Origin: Alphaproteobacteria bacterium
GTDB lineage: Bacteria > Pseudomonadota > Alphaproteobacteria > RF32 > UBA3637
DNA: 5,986 nt
Direction: 5' to 3'
Assembly (NCBI GenBank): GCA_017632555.1
Contig: JAGBRF010000105.1
Location: 1-5,986, forward strand
In this document: in pieces, positions 5,131-5,986 of the stretch
How the letters are laid out: each line of letters begins with the position of its first letter
Numbering within the stretch: position 1 is the first letter of the stretch
Notes under the pieces: model-generated
Told to the model about the DNA's origin: nothing
The model's database searches: none
The model's input: the letters and a program-made list of their open reading frames with translations, nothing else
Program-made: the position numbers and the translations under genes

Positions 5131-5979
5131 CTAATCGGGCATCCAAAATCTTGGGTCTTTCCACCCTCTTTTATATCGATCATAAGCTTTGGCAATATGC
5201 CCCATATCCAACGCTTTATATCCTTTCACGCCCAAATCATACGCCAACACGGTTGCCGTTGGACCCAAAACAATGATAATCAGTTTACCTTTGCCGGCAC
5301 GCAAAGCCTCTGCCAATATCACATCATACCTTTCAAACGCATCACGGTTCGGGGCAATTTGATACGTGACCGATTTTGCGTTATCGAAAATATCATACTT
5401 AAAGCCATCAAAAATCCCTTTTCCGCGAATCAAGTGAACATCTTTATCCTGCCAAATCGTCCGGATTTTCGAAAAGAAAGCCTCCATACCTTCTTGACTT
5501 TTAATTCTTTCACTGAGCGCGGAAATTTCTGACGGAAAATACACTTGGTCCGCATTTAATTTTTCCAACAACGGCATAAAAATCGGCTTATATTCAGTCC
5601 AAAATTCGACTTCGTCTTCTTTATATCCTTCCAAAGAAAAAAGCGGGCTTGGTATTCCGATCATAACATTCGGATTTTTGGAAGATAAAATTTCTTTCAA
5701 GCGCAACGACAATGCCTTTGATGGTTTTTGAAACGGTTCATATTTTTCCAAAATTCCCCGAAACTCGCCATCGCTGAATCGAGCAAAACTCATATTACTC
5801 TCACGCAATAATTTTATTGTAGAATCTATATCACAAATTCGCGGAGATTCGACTATGTAACCGTCACATTGAATGGCGGGCTGATTTGTTTCGTTATCTG
5901 CACAAAAAGCGCTTTGCGACCACCCGACAATTACTGACAAACATAAAAAAACAATACGCACGAATTTGTTTATTTTCAT
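5131..5979 (-). CDS. GT-D fold (DUF1792-type) glycosyltransferase-like protein with an export signal
   Basis: The core of this 282-aa protein (about 50-275) resembles the DUF1792/GT-D domain, known from glycosyltransferases that extend glycans on bacterial adhesins using nucleotide sugars. Visible hallmarks are SFARFSDGEF (64-73), with the DxE metal/nucleotide motif at D70 and E72, MIGIPSPL (106-113), the IAPNRDAFERYD block (208-219) and the highly characteristic LGPTATVLAYDLGVKGYKAL (238-257), followed by DMGHI (258-262). Unlike the usual cytoplasmic members, it starts with a basic segment (MKINKFVR), a hydrophobic core (9-20) and a plausible cleavage region near 23-27. It may therefore be exported or membrane-anchored. 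The only cysteines beyond that region, C38 and C49, lie between the signal and the core and could form a disulfide. The gene is convergent with the nucleotidase gene, 13 bp away, with no obvious terminator. Its promoter and full ribosome site lie outside the window. A later start at M63 (5793) would remove the signal but also cut the first helix of the domain. Confidence 0.87.
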   Translation of the reverse strand: MKINKFVRIVFLCLSVIVGWSQSAFCADNETNQPAIQCDGYIVESPRICDIDSTIKLLRESNMSFARFSDGEFRGILEKYEPFQKPSKALSLRLKEILSSKNPNVMIGIPSPLFSLEGYKEDEVEFWTEYKPIFMPLLEKLNADQVYFPSEISALSERIKSQEGMEAFFSKIRTIWQDKDVHLIRGKGIFDGFKYDIFDNAKSVTYQIAPNRDAFERYDVILAEALRAGKGKLIIIVLGPTATVLAYDLGVKGYKALDMGHIAKAYDRYKRGWKDPRFWMPD

Positions 5980-5986
5980 CTTTATT

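Noticed and set aside
5197..5532. 111-codon plus-strand open frame within the GT-D gene
   Set aside because: It is antisense to the conserved GT-D core. Composition and sequence look like a shadow frame, with no ribosome site.

Overview
The window looks like chromosomal core-plus-accessory DNA from an AT-rich Gram-negative bacterium, most likely a low-GC alphaproteobacterium. This rests on the AccA sequence, the cysteine-free L33 ribosomal protein, a BI-1/YccA protein beginning with the (D/N)xGLRxYxxxVY pattern common in alphaproteobacteria, two lipobox-bearing lipoproteins and two exported periplasmic-type enzymes. The lineage is inferred from memory of these families, not from a search. No tRNA, rRNA, CRISPR array, insertion sequence or phage gene was seen.

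Layout. Bases 2-952 hold accA (acetyl-CoA carboxylase carboxyltransferase alpha subunit), missing only its first few codons at the window edge. Bases 1044-1211 hold rpmG (ribosomal protein L33), with a near-ideal sigma-70 promoter and its own terminator. Bases 1336-2082 hold a seven-helix BI-1/YccA membrane protein, ending at a bidirectional terminator. Between 2151 and 2775 lies a divergent pair of tiny lipoprotein genes (49 aa on the minus strand, 95 aa on the plus strand). They have nearly mirror-image leaders and share an AT-rich control region with a promoter on each side. Bases 2828-3490 (minus) encode an unrecognised 220-aa cytoplasmic protein. It converges on the 95-aa lipoprotein gene through a second bidirectional terminator and is transcribed divergently from the next gene. 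Bases 3624-5117 (plus) encode an exported 5'-nucleotidase/UDP-sugar-hydrolase-type metallophosphoesterase, apparently made from a leaderless mRNA. Bases 5131-5979 (minus) encode a GT-D fold (DUF1792-type) glycosyltransferase-like protein that unexpectedly carries an export signal.

How the genes relate. The left part is housekeeping: fatty acid synthesis, the ribosome and a membrane ion-leak protein. The right part is mostly envelope-directed: two lipoproteins, a periplasmic nucleotidase and a predicted exported GT-D protein. The tail-to-tail nucleotidase and GT-D genes are the most interesting combination. GT-D enzymes normally use cytoplasmic nucleotide sugars, yet this one appears to be exported beside an enzyme family that degrades nucleotides and nucleotide sugars in the periplasm.
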